A stretch of DNA of 64,000 nucleotides. Source: Siphonodentalium dalli. Taxonomy: Eukaryota > Mollusca > Scaphopoda > Gadilida > Siphonodentaliidae. This document shows positions 1 through 11,580 of this stretch, in pieces (the stretch's first letter is position 1; every line of letters starts with the position of its first letter). The position numbers and the translations under genes were made by a program. The notes under the pieces were generated by a model, which saw only the letters and a list, made by a program, of their open reading frames with translations, searched no databases and was not told where the DNA came from. Location: assembly GCA_032622095.1 (NCBI GenBank), contig CP136069.1:164664394-164728393 (forward strand), written 5' to 3'.

Positions 1-373
1 TATAAAATGTGGAAATGCTGAATGCATGCACTTAAAAACATTGGGCATAATGCCATAAAACATAATGATTATGAGGTAATACATGTCCTGATATCCTCAA
101 TAACTCCATATTCTTGTATATAACAATAGTATAAGATGTTTTAGAGCCAATGCCCAATAGGAATACTGTAGTAATAGGGGTAGAACAAATTTCATCTCCC
201 CTATTTCTGTGATATATATCTGCACATGGGTATGATGGGACCCAAGGAAAGTCACACTCACAGCAGCTCACAGTCTAAATACATGTATGTATGTCATGTT
301 GGTGTGCAGATTGACATATACCAATATTAGTGAAGAATTGGTAGTATTATTAACTTATTATCAGAGTATAAAG

Positions 374-511
374 TTTAGTTTAAAGCCAGCGGAGATATCC
401 AAGCCACGGTCACCTTGTACAAACCGTCCATATACATGTACGTGCCCCCTGTGCAATGTGGTTTACTGGACGTATCACATGGAAACCCATTATAAGAACA
501 AGCATCCCTGA
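374..511 (+). pseudogene. C2H2 zinc-finger-like protein fragment
   Basis: An open frame running to a stop at 509-511 ends in a C-x2-C-x11-H-x4-H pattern (CPLC ... THYKNKH), which fits one C2H2 zinc finger followed by a terminal Pro. The upstream part (from about 374, KFSLKPAEI) is basic and proline-rich. I do not recognise a named gene. Such single C-terminal fingers occur in DNA-binding proteins of transposons and their domesticated derivatives. The frame has no convincing start or splice acceptor, and the downstream sequence closes quickly, so a relic is more likely than a live exon. Confidence 0.3.
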
Positions 512-1616
512 CCAGACTGTCCAGTTAAGATATGTGACTCTGAGAAAGTTCGCATGAAGAGAGTTGCATAGATTACCTGTGCAGTTTGATCCAGGTTAGT
601 ATGATTTATAATTAGTTTCAAGAACAAAGTTCATATTAGTCATGTTTATATTCTAACTTTATGTTGCATATGGAATAAGTTGAGACTTTAATACCAAAAG
701 CTACTTTTATAGTTACATTGCTCTATCCTGCTATATCCTAAATTGAATATCAAAGCAACCAATAATGAACAAGCAACTAATAATTACAATACCATATGTA
801 TTGGAAGTCAAATAACTGGAACTCCAGATGTACTACCTTACTACATGTATCTGTACAGTACGTAACTGCTTAGACTTGTGAATAATAACTGTGGTTGAAT
901 TAATATCACAAAAGGATAAGCTTTCATATTGTTATCCAAATAGTATGAACTTTTTGTATGAGTTATTTTGTTTTATAGTTTTAAACCAGTGGAATATAGT
1001 GGAATTGTTATTTTTGTTTGTATCATCAAGTTTATCTTGATAACAAATAATATCCATTATGTGGATTAAGAACAGAAGATGGTAATCATTTCATAATTAT
1101 GCTTATATGCAAGCATTGTCGACTGATCGTGTCTGAGCATATAATTATATTATAACAGTAAACAAATTTGTCAAAAGTAATTGCAAAATTCATCACAGAA
1201 TTCATCAATATAAACTCAGCTTCATATTTTGTTCAAACCATTAAAGGGATACACATGTGTATATACATAGCTATAACATACACTTTGACATCCAATTGAA
1301 AGGCTATCTTGGATATGCATATTATAAATGTTTGTTCTTGTGTTTTAATGTTTGTTATATGATTTGTTTATATATATATAATATATCTTTCATGCGTCGA
1401 AATCTGGTACATTAATTTTGACATACATCAGCATACATACACCCCTAAATGGTAGTTAGTTCTGGTTAGTATGTTTTAAATAGCCTAGTGTTTCATATGG
1501 TTGATATTAACAGATTACATGAGCACAAAAACAGTCGTTTACGCATTTTTTCCGGGTCCAAATGACCCACCCACCCCCGCCCTATATATGGAATTTTTGT
1601 GCGCGACCCCCCCCCC
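512..1616. other. AT-rich intron or flanking DNA
   Basis: No gene or clear repeat was seen. It should be intron of the guanylate cyclase gene, because the first visible exon starts at 1756 with an intact acceptor. A C-rich run lies at about 1606-1617. Confidence 0.5.
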
Positions 1617-1717
1617 TGATTTAGTCGGAAAATATGGCAATTTCCGACTAAATCCTGAATAATTACCCATAAATCTGCTGTGGTTAAGGAGTCGATTACT
1701 TAGAGCATTACTGTAGT
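1617..1717. repeat. Half of a foldback MITE next to exon A
   Basis: Two short arms (atttagtcggaaa / tttccgactaaat) form a hairpin. The following part, up to gcattactgta, is the reverse complement of 3069-3140, the left arm of the foldback at 3069-3225. The copy ends about 40 bp before the exon A splice acceptor. Confidence 0.6.
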
Positions 1718-1755
1718 TTAATGGTACCTATCATTGTATATGTTCATCATTCCAG

Positions 1756-1983
1756 GCATGCTCCCAAGAACTGTAGCCGAAGAGCTAAAACTGGGTCGAA
1801 CCGTGGATGCCAAGATATTCGATGTGTGCACTATATATTTCTCCGACATTGTTGGTTTCACGAATATATCAGGTGGAAGTACTCCGTTTGAGGTCGTCAA
1901 TCTTCTCAACAAACTGTATGTCATGTTTGACACCATAATTGATGCCTTCCAAGTGTACAAAGTGGAAACTATTGGTGACGCAT
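1756..1983 (+). CDS. Receptor guanylate cyclase, catalytic exon A
   Basis: This is the first visible exon of a membrane guanylate cyclase, which converts GTP to cyclic GMP on the cytoplasmic face. It follows a ...tccag acceptor and ends GACGCAT|gtgagt, phase 1 at both ends. It encodes the end of the signalling helix ([13 protein letters not shown]) and the start of the class III cyclase domain. The first metal-binding Asp lies in YFSDIVGF and the second in ETIGDA. The Glu of KVETIGDA is the residue that reads guanine in guanylate cyclases (Lys in adenylyl cyclases). The last codon is split, and joining to 4950 restores the family sequence GDAYMVVSG. The receptor, transmembrane and kinase-homology parts must lie upstream of the window. 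Confidence 0.93.
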
Positions 1984-2003
1984 GTGAGTATATGTTACAT
2001 TAA

Positions 2004-2442
2004 AGGCCCACTTAATTTTCGAATCCCCAGATCATGTTATAATCAACATATTCCATATTTTACACCGTTTGAAAGAAGAAGCTCCGAAACACTGTATTAT
2101 TAATTTAGCCGGTCGAATAAACTTTGAAAATGTTGTTTTTGTCAAGATACCGACGTGTGTTCTATGCTTAATTTCGAACTGGTCTGAACTACCAGTCTGT
2201 TATTCTCAATAGAAGGGAAATAACTCAATCTATTAGTTGTGAATTTTGATACATTCTGGGTCTATAAATGGGAAGTCCTGGTGTGAATATGAGAATCTCT
2301 AACACTTGGTTTACACTACTAGGCCACAGCTGTTCCGTATTCTGGTGGAGTATATATATTTGTGGTTCCTCTTCCAAATGGTATATAATATGGAATATGC
2401 TGTATATAATGTGATCTGGGTATTCTAGAATTAAGTGGGCCT
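2004..2442. mobile_element. TTAA-flanked foldback MITE
   Basis: 439-bp element beginning AGGCCCACTTAATT and ending AATTAAGTGGGCCT, flanked on both sides by TTAA (2000-2003, 2443-2446). Imperfect terminal inverted repeats run for about 55 bp. TTAA target duplications point to the piggyBac or Kolobok groups. No coding capacity. It sits only 20 bp inside the intron after exon A. Confidence 0.85.
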
Positions 2443-2490
2443 TTAAGTCGCTAATAGATTTATTATTTAAAAATAAATTATCCTTCCCAC

Positions 2491-2729
2491 CAAGCCTTGA
2501 AATAGGGTGCCTGTCATTTGCAGAATGAGGTCCCCAGAGGGTGAATTTAGTGATGCTACCCCAAAACCAAATTCACCCACTGGGAACCTCATTCTGCTGG
2601 GTTGTAAGCAGAATGAGGTCCACAGAAGGTGAATTTGGTGATGCTAGCCCGCTATGATGGGTAGCATCACTAAATTCACCCTCTGGGGACCTCATTCTGA
2701 AAATGACAGACACCCTATTTCAAGGCTTG
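2491..2729. repeat. Foldback repeat with about 70-bp arms
   Basis: The outer arms (caagccttgaaatagggtg ... caccctatttcaaggcttg) are near-perfect inverted repeats. A second, inner inverted pair is built on the motif gcagaatgaggtcc. It would form a long hairpin. No target duplication was resolved. Confidence 0.75.
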
Positions 2730-3068
2730 CTCCCCACACTAATACCACACTAATGACTATCACATAAATATGCTGATTTGATGTGCTTACTTTCCTTCGA
2801 ATTGAAAACGGAGCAGATTAACATTATATCCACAATAGGTTAAGATTCCGCGGACCTCTTTATCGCTAAACATAGAATCGGTTTTCCATGTTTGAAAACT
2901 AGCAGGCCAAATAAATCGCCGCCTTTACCCCTTCTGCCTCGGTGAATATCGACCTCCTTATGTTGACAATTCTTCATGCAACATCGCAACAATACGATTA
3001 TTGCATAGAATTTGTGTTCTATATAATCAAGGCAAGCAGAATCATATCACCATACTGCGAGTGGCGAG

Positions 3069-3225
3069 TAATGCTCTGAGTAATCGACTTCTTAACAACA
3101 GCAGAATTATGGGTAACTTTTCAGGATTTAGTCGGAAATATGGCTTGTTGCCATTCATCGGAAAGCTAAGTTACCCATAATTCTGCTGTGGTTATGGAGT
3201 CGATTACCAGGGCATTACTGTACGT
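3069..3225. repeat. Foldback MITE, full hairpin
   Basis: The left arm (gtaatgctctgagtaatcga) pairs with the right arm (tcgattaccagggcattac) over about 50 bp. The left half recurs inverted at 1617-1717, so two copies of one family bracket exon A. Confidence 0.7.
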
Positions 3226-3385
3226 CCGAAAAAATTACGACTATACAATAAGCTATTCGTAATCCTTATCGGAAGTACTTAGTTCACTATGCGAATGGTG
3301 ACTATTATCAGTAATAATTTTGGTTTCCTAATATAATTACACATATTGAAGGCATGGAGCCAGCTCATAACATGCACGTTATTTG

Positions 3386-3489
3386 CAAATTATAAGTTCG
3401 TGATTCGTCACAATGCCTTTAAACTGTCCAATTGCATTAATAAACAGATGTAATTACATAAATATTCGGCTGTTCCTTTTCAGATATGG
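3386..3489 (+). repeat. Duplicate of the intron/exon B acceptor region
   Basis: This block matches 4873-4955, the DNA just before exon B, including ATTACATAAATATTCGG, a pyrimidine tract, the AG and the first six exon bases (ATATGG). After that it diverges, so a decoy splice acceptor lies at 3482-3483, 1466 bp upstream of the true one. Confidence 0.7.
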
Positions 3490-3507
3490 TAATGTATATA
3501 TGCAAAC

Positions 3508-3656
3508 AGCGTATTTTTTTGGCATTTATAGGCTTTTAAAATTGTAGTGGACGAACAACAATCTGTATAAATTCGCGAAGCGAAATATACCAAGTATATT
3601 GTTCGGCCACTTACAATTTTTATTATAAGCCCATAAATGCAACATAAAATACGTTG
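3508..3656. repeat. Foldback hairpin
   Basis: Arms around gcatttataggc and gcccataaatgc, extended by acttacaatttt-type sequence on each side of a loop with gcgaagcgaaatat. It starts about 20 bp after the decoy acceptor block. Confidence 0.55.
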
Positions 3657-3954
3657 ATTGCTTATAATTATGCCCCGGAACATTAATATCAACATATTAG
3701 AAAGAATTATCTCAAATCTCTATGTTTACATTAGTCGAGTATTCAGTTCGAACGATTGCAGGAAATTTTATTGGCCGATTTTGCCAGCGAGCACAATTCG
3801 CGATAACATAAGTTCAGGGCAGCTCAATTCAAGATCGACTTGAATGTAAATCAAATGAAACTGACGCGGAGGAACAACTAACAATTGTGTCATTAAAAAT
3901 CACTTTCGAATTGGAAAATACATAGACAGAACAGAACGCGCACCATAAACGAGA

Positions 3955-4064
3955 CTCTTTTATCGAATGAGTTGTGGATGGCGCAGGGATATATTTCGCG
4001 AGAGCGTAGCTCGAGCGAAATATAACTTTGCGCCGTCCGCAACGAGTTCGATAAAAGATTCGAT
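3955..4064. repeat. Palindromic element
   Basis: tcttttatcgaa pairs with ttcgataaaaga, and atatttcgc pairs with gcgaaatat across a gagcgtagctcg core. A short hairpin element inside intron A-B. Confidence 0.6.
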
Positions 4065-4949
4065 ATTATGATGTAAGTTGTGTTCTGTATTTATTCTACA
4101 CCGTTCAGTCAGATAAGTTCAATCAATGAATTTCACCTTCATTGTTACTATAGCTACCTTTATTGTGATTTAAGTCAGATAAATAACCAGTAATTATGGG
4201 GGATTACCGGAAGCGGATGATCGACGTAATGTACGTCATCTTTCTTGGCGACAACATCAAAAAGAATAGTTCCGGCTTCCACTAGATTCCACTAGATGTA
4301 TACACTAATATGTATTCAATGGCTGGGATTCCGTTGAATACATGTGACTCACGTCAATGGATGGGGAATAAAATTAGATACTTTATTAATTTTGACGTGA
4401 ATTCGTCTAATGCATTTTCATTCTGCAATTTTATCAAGAATTTAAATTACGCCTTCGAAAATTTAATTCGAAAATTGAAGTTTGCCGATTCGCAGTATAC
4501 TGTTGATCATCTAAATGTTACACGTTAAGTTAGTAATCACCACAGCCATTGCATTTGGCAACATTTTGAAGATAAATTATTATTTGTCATCTTTTATTAT
4601 ACTAAAATGCAACAATGTGATAAGTTTTTACTTGGAAACGAACACATTCAATTCACAAAGAGAGCGGATCGGTAACCAATGACACACCATAAACACTCTA
4701 GGTAAATTCGCGCCCGGGGACAATCGACTCGCGCGAACGTTAACCCTTTCCGAATTCCTACGTCGGTGACTCGGCCACTTACATCTTTACCGGGGAATAC
4801 AATCAACAGGTAACTAAGCTGTTGTTAGTACTTGTCCAATCAGAATCGAGGAAAGTGAAAGAGAAAAATAGAGGTGTAATTATACGTTCGTGGTTCGGCA
4901 CAATGTATCGGCACAATTACATAAATATTCGGTTGTTCCCATTTTTCAG

Positions 4950-5099
4950 ATATGGTTGTTTCGGGAATTCCGGATGAGAATGAATTCCATGCCAGGGAAA
5001 TATCCGACATGTCCATCGACATTGTAAAGGCGTGCAAAGAATTTGTCATTCCCCATATGCCAGACACCGCGCTGAGAATCAGAGTGGGACTCCATACAG
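4950..5099 (+). CDS. Receptor guanylate cyclase, catalytic exon B
   Basis: This second catalytic exon starts after atttttcag and ends CATACAG|gtatgt. Its first two bases complete the split Tyr codon from exon A (DA-Y-MVVSGIP), and it ends one base into a Gly codon, which exon C completes. It encodes the middle of the cyclase fold: MVVSGIPDENEFHAREI, a helix (MSIDIVKACKEFVI), then LRIRVGLHTG, all family-typical and about 50 residues as expected. The exon's last 13 bases plus the donor are the founder of a large minisatellite in the next intron. Confidence 0.93.
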
Positions 5100-5400
5100 G
5101 TATGTCACGCACAAGTCGTCACACACATGTAGTACATGTATTAGATTGTAACTACACACATATATGACATGCAAAGATGTCCACACATGCGCTTGTACAT
5201 GTGTTAGACTGGGCCTCCATATATGTATGCAACACAGTACATGCATTATATACGGTGGGTCTCCATACAGGTATGTCATGTATACAGGTCCAAACACACG
5301 TGAACATGTTTTATAGTATGACTACATTCATGTATGTCATGAACAGATCCACAAAACGTGCACATGCATGTATTGTAGTGAGACGGTACCGGGTAATTGT
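5087..5400 (+). repeat. Minisatellite founded on the exon B donor, block 1
   Basis: Units of roughly 60 bp read: actccatacag / gtatgtcatgcacaggtcc / acacacgtgtacatgtatta / tagtgtg. The first unit is the true exon B end and donor. A near-exact cryptic donor (TCCATACAG|gtatgt) recurs at about 5266-5280. Confidence 0.8.
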
Positions 5401-5820
5401 AATTCCCAAATAATTTATCTAGACAAAGTTTTACATAAGTTTCTAGGCATATATATATATTGTTATACTGTGTTATGTATCACATGTGTTATTTTGACTG
5501 TTCGTTTCTGTGCATATTTTCTGTGTAAGGTTTCCAATTCAACGTTGATTCTGTATCGACCACGTGCGAAACCGAAACTAAATGTGGGGAAATCCCAGCT
5601 TTCTGGTAAAGTTACGTTTACGTATACCTCGAAATGCAGAAATGAGATATGTTCGATATACTTACGCTAAATACACTTACTCATCCATCGTCCAACGCCA
5701 TATTTTCGCCAGTCCAGGTGATGACATCCGAAATACTCAATTTTGTCCGGGGTATAAGACCACCCATGCCTTTTCAAGCTATTTATTCCCTAGGCCCCCT
5801 GGTCTTATACCCGCGAGAAT
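5401..5820. other. Intron DNA between minisatellite blocks
   Basis: No gene was recognised. A small inverted pair, ggtataagac (5751-5760) and gtcttatacc (5802-5811), forms a hairpin. Confidence 0.4.
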
Positions 5821-5960
5821 ACGGTATGTCATAAACATTTCCTCACACACGTGTACATTTATTATTTGTGGGACCTCATACATTTACTGGACACAGAAGC
5901 CACTCATACCACACTCTGTACAAATATTCGCACCAGTTTCCCTGCTTAAATACACAAATA
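5821..5960 (+). repeat. Degenerate minisatellite units, block 2
   Basis: gtatgtcataaacatttcc, cacacacgtgtacatttatt and gtgggacctcatacattta follow the same unit order as at 5087-5400, with more substitutions. Confidence 0.55.
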
Positions 5961-6033
5961 CATCCTGTCATCTGGTTTTTGTTTTTGTGTGAGGAGAGGG
6001 GTGACATTAAGTTGACAAAACTTGTGTCCCAAT

Positions 6034-6522
6034 CAGTGTTCACGCTGGGCGAAAAAAATGTTTTGGTCAAGTTTTTCCAATTCTGATTTTTTTGGCCAAA
6101 TTGAAAAAACTTTGGCCAAATTAAATCCTAATTTGTTGCTCTCACAATGAATATGTTTGTTTTATTTAACATCCAACATTCTATATACTTATGTCCATGC
6201 CTTCAATTACCATGTCTAGACTTCTTTAATCCCACCATTGTTACTTGACAATATACCACTACCCACCATTTACCATTCAGCCTTAGGACAGCCACGGGAT
6301 TGATTAGTGTTAATCCGCATTACTGTTTTATTGCATTTGGTGGCACATGTTTGATAGTGCACTACCATGAGTGTTACCCATAAGTTGTGTCACTTAATCT
6401 AATTGATTCTAACGTCGTTTCCGTTACAAATTAAATTTGGATTTTTGAATTATATTATTGATTTTGAGGTGAAAATTGTTTTGGCGAAAAAAAAAAAAAA
6501 TGGCCTAGACAGTGTGAACCCC
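6034..6522. mobile_element. Non-autonomous hAT-like element
   Basis: Begins CAGTGTTCACGCTGG and ends in the imperfect inverse ACAGTGTGAACCCC. Next to each end are ggccaaatt/ttggcgaaaaa-type subterminal motifs, like those of the other elements in this family at 6841, 13227, 21496 and 56009. No transposase frame. I could not resolve the 8-bp target duplication here. Confidence 0.6.
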
Positions 6523-6569
6523 GATTCAAATCTCCATGTATATCATTTATATACAATACAATATATTTA

Positions 6570-6840
6570 AAGTAAGGGTGACTCCATAGATGTATGTCGT
6601 GAACAGCCCACCACACACATGTACATGTATTATAGTGTGACTCCATTCATATATGTCATGAACAGGTGCCCACAACACATGTATTATAGTGGGGCTCAAT
6701 ACAGATAGGTCGTGCACATTTCCTCACACACGTGTATACGTATTATATTGGGATTCCATACATGTATGTCATGAACATTTCCCTAAACACGTGTACATGC
6801 ATGTATTATATTGTGACTCAATACCTGTATATGCTATGCC
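6570..6840 (+). repeat. Minisatellite founded on exon B donor, block 3
   Basis: Four or more units with gtgactccata, tgtatgtcatgaacag, cacacacgtgtacatgtatt. The block is cut off exactly at the left end of the next hAT-like element. Confidence 0.75.
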
Positions 6841-8310
6841 CAGTGTTCGCCTTGCTGTTAGCCATTTTAGCAAATTGCGAAAAAAAATACGAAGTGGCTA
6901 AAATAAATATGCTGGTAGCTAAAAATATGGCTACAGGCATTTTTCGTGTCGACCGCGGACTGAACGACAATTTATTGTAAACAAAAGAAATTAACCGGCT
7001 TAGCACAAGACGACTTAACGTTATTCGCGAGAGTTGACAAGAAGGACGAGATTACGGATGTGTTCGATTAGCTATATTATCGGACGTCGGTTTCACGCCC
7101 TGGGCAATTGGATAATGATCGTTTAGAGGTGGATTCTTTAGATGCTCTCACATATGAGCAAACATAGTTTTTATGAAATGGCCTCTTGTGTAACAAAAGG
7201 GCTTTATTTCACGGTGTTATAAACTGATTGCAAAAGCGTGAAGTCATATATACGCTCAATTCAATAGCTTCTCACTTTTCATGGACATTAATGCAGTGGA
7301 CAGTGTTGAATGGGACAATGAGACTCGCGGACATGACATTAAAGATGTACCTAAACTTAGGCAAGATGCACAAAAGTCGACGAAATCCCTGAACTGATCA
7401 GACCGCTGCATACGCCGCAGAAAAAAAGAAAAGAAGACGAACCAGTCAAGAATAACCCCTACCATCCGACCAGACAACAAACCCGACAACGACAACAAAT
7501 AAAAACGAAGAGACAGCCTGATAGCTGAAAATCTAATATACCCACAAAACGAAGAGACCAAGCACTACTTATGGACGAAAGCCAAAGAAATAGCAACCTT
7601 CAAAGAAAAGAAAACAACATAACATTCAGACTCACATACGGCAGCAAACGACCAAATCAAGCAACCCACCGATTTATTATCTGTGGAGTACCGCCGACAA
7701 TCACGGAAGCAGAGATACAACGAGACATCGGAAACAATCTCCAAATACAACGCTTCAAGAGTTCTTACGACAACCAGTCGACTTGGAAAGTAAACATAAC
7801 CTGCCCAGACAGCGAATCCAAACAACAGCGGATGAAAGGCATCCGCATAGGATCCAACATCAACAAATACAAAGTAATCGACTACAAAAAACAACCCCAC
7901 GTCACCCGGAAATTATGTATTGTGTACAAGTGTCAAATGTAGATTGCAAACGAGCGTTTTCTTATTAAATCTGATTAAAACCAAATAGACTGTCTGCGGC
8001 ATATTTGAACATTCTCATGAAATCGGTTGGGCCTCCAATTAATCAGTCTGATTTCGAACTTGTATTCCGAAAGTGGATCGATATGAAATCGCGTAGGATT
8101 TTCAACAATGTTTGAATTTTGAACGTTATTGTTCATTTTTGTATGTTGTGTGTTGTTATGACTTATAAGTGCTGTCAACTTTGAGTAAATAAATGTTTAT
8201 AACTTAATACATCTTGTGCTAATTTATCCCACAGTATGTGGCTAAATGTGGCTACCAAAATTGCACAAGTGGCTAAACAAATGGCTACAAAGAATATCGG
8301 GCGGACACTG
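6841..8310. mobile_element. hAT-like element with 8-bp target duplication
   Basis: 1470-bp element with ends CAGTGTTCGCC and GGCGGACACTG. It is flanked by gctatgcc (6833-6840) and gccatgcc (8311-8318), an 8-bp target duplication with one change, as hAT transposases make. Repeated gtggcta motifs sit at both subterminal regions, another hAT habit. It interrupts the exon B minisatellite, which resumes at 8311. No hAT transposase frame; it contains a foreign-looking ORF at 7571-7942. Confidence 0.78.
7571..7942 (+). CDS. ORF1/gag-like nucleic-acid-binding fragment
   Basis: 123-residue open frame, Gln/Asn/Lys-rich, inside the hAT-like element. The middle (HRFIICGVPPTITEAEIQRD) and end (KVIDYKKQP ... 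CIVYKCQM) recall the gag-like ORF1 of Jockey-type non-LTR retrotransposons. There an RRM-like GVPP-x-ITEEEI segment precedes Cys-rich knuckles. Here the knuckle part is missing: the frame stops after the first Cys-x-x-x-x-Cys. It may be a captured retroelement piece carried by the DNA transposon. The assignment is by eye and tentative; an unrelated hypothetical protein is the alternative. Confidence 0.35.
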   Translation: MDESQRNSNLQRKENNITFRLTYGSKRPNQATHRFIICGVPPTITEAEIQRDIGNNLQIQRFKSSYDNQSTWKVNITCPDSESKQQRMKGIRIGSNINKYKVIDYKKQPHVTRKLCIVYKCQM

Positions 8311-8529
8311 GCCATGCCCACACACGTGTAGATGTATTGTAATGTGACTCAATACAAATATGTCACGGCCTGGTCATCACACATGTGTACATGCATTATA
8401 GTGGTATTCCATATAGGTATGTCATGCACAGGTCCGCATACACGTGTTCATGTATTATAGTCTGACTCCATACATGTATATCATGCACAGGTTCACACCC
8501 ACGTGTACGTGTATTCTAGTGTGACTCCA
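8311..8529 (+). repeat. Minisatellite founded on exon B donor, block 4
   Basis: Three to four clear units (gtgactccatacatgtatatc, tgcacaggttcacacccacg, gtgtacgtgtattctagt). It ends exactly at the left end of the CACTG element. Confidence 0.8.
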
Positions 8530-10145
8530 CACTGAAGAAAAAAACTTAGTCATAGCCTTAGTCAACCCGTAACTTAGTTATTTTTGACTAACTTAACCAA
8601 AAGTAACTAAGTTTGACCTTAGTCACATCTTAGTTACTAAGGTTAATATTTTCATGATTCAGTCATGCCGTCCAAAACTCAATTGTATACTTATCGGCGA
8701 CATATTATATACGACAATGACTCCATACAGTATAACTGAATCTTAATCTGCTGACATTTAATATGTATATAATATTGCATTAATTCTGTGTTAATTGGGT
8801 TGGTACGTATATGGACGAGTACGTAATTTTAACTCAAATTATTGTCTCACCATTTTGTGGCAGACATTTTTATTTCCATAAAATCACTAAAATCAGAGTG
8901 ATTTAGACGTGATATTGGCGTCGAACGAACTAAAAGAGACGACATATTACATAAATAACAACCATGGCGTATTTGGAGAGCGGATAAAACCAGGATAAAA
9001 GAGAAGTTATGAAAATAATCTGCGAAACCGTTCATCGTGTATTGTTGAACTAATCTGCTAATTATTTAGCTGCTTTCAACAAGTGGACAATTTGTCAATA
9101 ATGGCTTGAATCTTTATTCTACATGTGAAAGAACGGCGCCTGAAGTATTTTCTGCCAAAATTAGATTTGTGCCTGATGACTCCTTCAAGGTTACATGTAC
9201 ACAGTACAGTGCATACAGTGTGGTGAACGTTTTTCGCATTGACATTGTCAATTGTGGACGAGTACCCCAAGTTTAACTTGATGTTCATTCGGGCTTGGAT
9301 TGGTGATCGAGACTGTTACCTGTTAACAGTTAGATTGCGGACAGTTATTACTAGTAAAGACGGTCTGATTTCGGTTCCTCTGATAACCGGACAAGTTTAA
9401 ATTCTGCGAAAAAAGGCTTTATATTAATCATTGACAATTTCCACTAAAATCATCGAGAGCAGAGATGCATGCCAATTAATCGATGAATCATGATATGATC
9501 CATCTAATCGAATCAATGGTCTGACTTCATTCAAATGAACACAAGCTTCGATGTCAAGCAATAGTGACAATAATAACACGACTCAATGAGCAGCTATTAA
9601 TATTAGAATGTTGAAAATGCAGTTGACAGCATTTGTTCAGAATCTAATTCTTTCAGAGCACATTGACATGCATGTACAACTACAAGAGAGGATATACTAC
9701 ATGTACTAGTACTGTACTGTGCACAACAATGTCAACAAAAGACAAAAAACAATGAAACTGATGCCGTGTAGTGATGGATAATCACATATCTACAATTCCA
9801 ACTTTACAATGACCCCGACCAATTCACCCCGTGTTCATCATTGTTCATTGAAACGTGTGGATATGAGACATTGTCATTATTCGCCATGTTATCGTCAAGT
9901 TACCAGTATCACGACAATTTACCAGGAGTACACTATTATTGGTTGGATGTTCTTATCAAACTATCTTCTGCTGATTCACTGATATTTCATGGAAAATGTG
10001 CGACTACATGAGAACATTGTCGCCAAGTCATTGCGCACAGTTACATGTTTATTGGATCTGCTGTTGTCTTGAAGGGACCACTCCCAAATAGCTGTTGTTG
10101 ATATATACAGTAGTACAGTACCAGTCAAAAGAAGTGGTATATTAA

Positions 10146-10628
10146 AGGTACTCAATCTGATCAGAGGGTCCCCATCTCAACAGATTCCAACAACAACAAT
10201 CCGACCAGAGGGTCCTATAATACTATTTCTTTGGCTTTAGGGGGTAAAAAAAATATTTGATTCGAGTCGAGGAACCCATCAAACAAAGCTCAGAGTTATT
10301 AGATATTGATTTTTGAAATTTGTTAATTTCTCGAGATGAGTACTAATAATTGCCTTCAACTTCGCAATATGCAAGAGATGTGTACACCAAAACACTATTC
10401 AAACAGACAAGGATCGATAACTCTAAAATCAAGTGGTAATAATAACGCAATTTTGACTGTGTTCTGGGCCAGAAAGTATTCCCGATAATGAAATATAATA
10501 CATTTCTAAAATCGATATCTAAAAAATATGAGCTTTGATGGGTGGCTTCCTCGACTCGAATCAAATATTTGTCACCCCCGAAGCCATTGAAATAGTAATT
10601 GAGAGGAGTTTTATCGGATTGAGTACCT
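10146..10628. mobile_element. TTAA-flanked foldback MITE
   Basis: 483-bp element starting AGGTACTCAATC and ending GATTGAGTACCT, flanked by TTAA on each side (10142-10145, 10629-10632). Long imperfect arms include gattcgagtcgagga and tcctcgactcgaatc. Same architecture as 2004-2442 (TTAA, AGG start) but a different sequence. Confidence 0.82.
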
Positions 10629-10885
10629 TTAAGCATGCTATTTTCGCAAGTGGAAATGCTTATAAGCATGTCGCTTGTGATATTATTGCAATATTTTGTG
10701 CTTTAATATGGTGACACTTGGCGCTCAAAATTGTGACATTTAAATCAAATATTGCGAGGTTTGTTTCCGCGATTCACTCAAAATGTGACCGCAACAAAGC
10801 GTTCATATTGCATACATTTCTGAAAACAAACATTCATTTGTTAAATAGAGATTATCACCAAGAGCTATGCATGTTTGGATATGCA

Positions 10886-10988
10886 CGCTTGTATCAAGCC
10901 ATGGCGGTGTTCCTGAAATTATTGTGACGAGCCTGCAGGCAAGTCACGATGTGTGTCGGAAACTCCACCGTGGCTTGATACAAGCGCT
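10886..10988. repeat. Small hairpin element
   Basis: gcttgtatcaagcc(atggcggtg) pairs with (caccgt)ggcttgatacaagc. About 100 bp, no coding content. Confidence 0.55.
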
Positions 10989-11375
10989 CAGTTCCACACA
11001 TAGTGGTGAAGATATTTATCATATAATTTTTCTTCTAAAAAACCTCTTCATTTCCTCCAATTTTAATCTTCTATGTTGGTCGCTCGTTATCATTTTAATG
11101 TAAGCATAAATTTTGTATCAATTTGAAAGAATTATCAACTGGTCAGATATTGAATGTATATTCAATGCATACTAGTATTTTGTGATGGATAATTTTCTTT
11201 CAAGATAAAACTTTGTTTATATTGTCTTATTGTTTCAATAGTTAATAAAAAAAAAATTAATACGTCAATATTTTCAGTTATTTTAATCTGCAGTTGCGAT
11301 GTTCAGCTGAGGTTGCAGGGCTATGATACCCACAATAATTAGGTCCTATTAAATGTACTAATGGATACAGTGATG

Positions 11376-11580
11376 ACTTAGTCAAGCCGTAGTTATTTCT
11401 GACTAAGGCCTTAGTTATTTTTGACTAAGGCCTTAGTCAGAAATGACTAAGACTTTAGTCATTTCTGACTAAGGGCTTAATCAGAAATGACTAAGGCCTT
11501 AGTTATTTCTGACTAAGGCCTTAGTCAGAAATGACTAAGGGCAACCTTAGTCATTTCTGACTAAGCTAAGCTAGTTAGTT
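11376..11580. repeat. Palindromic array of CTTAGTCA motifs
   Basis: At least eight alternating copies of tgactaaggccttagtca and of gtcatttctgac / gtcagaaatgac. Every unit can pair with every neighbour. It lies next to the right end of the CACTG element, whose TIR uses the same cttagtca motif. Confidence 0.75.

Noticed and set aside
7256-7900. Minus-strand ORFs opposite the gag-like frame
   Set aside because: They are rich in Phe/Ser/Leu as expected for the antisense of an AT-rich Lys/Gln/Asn frame; no motif.
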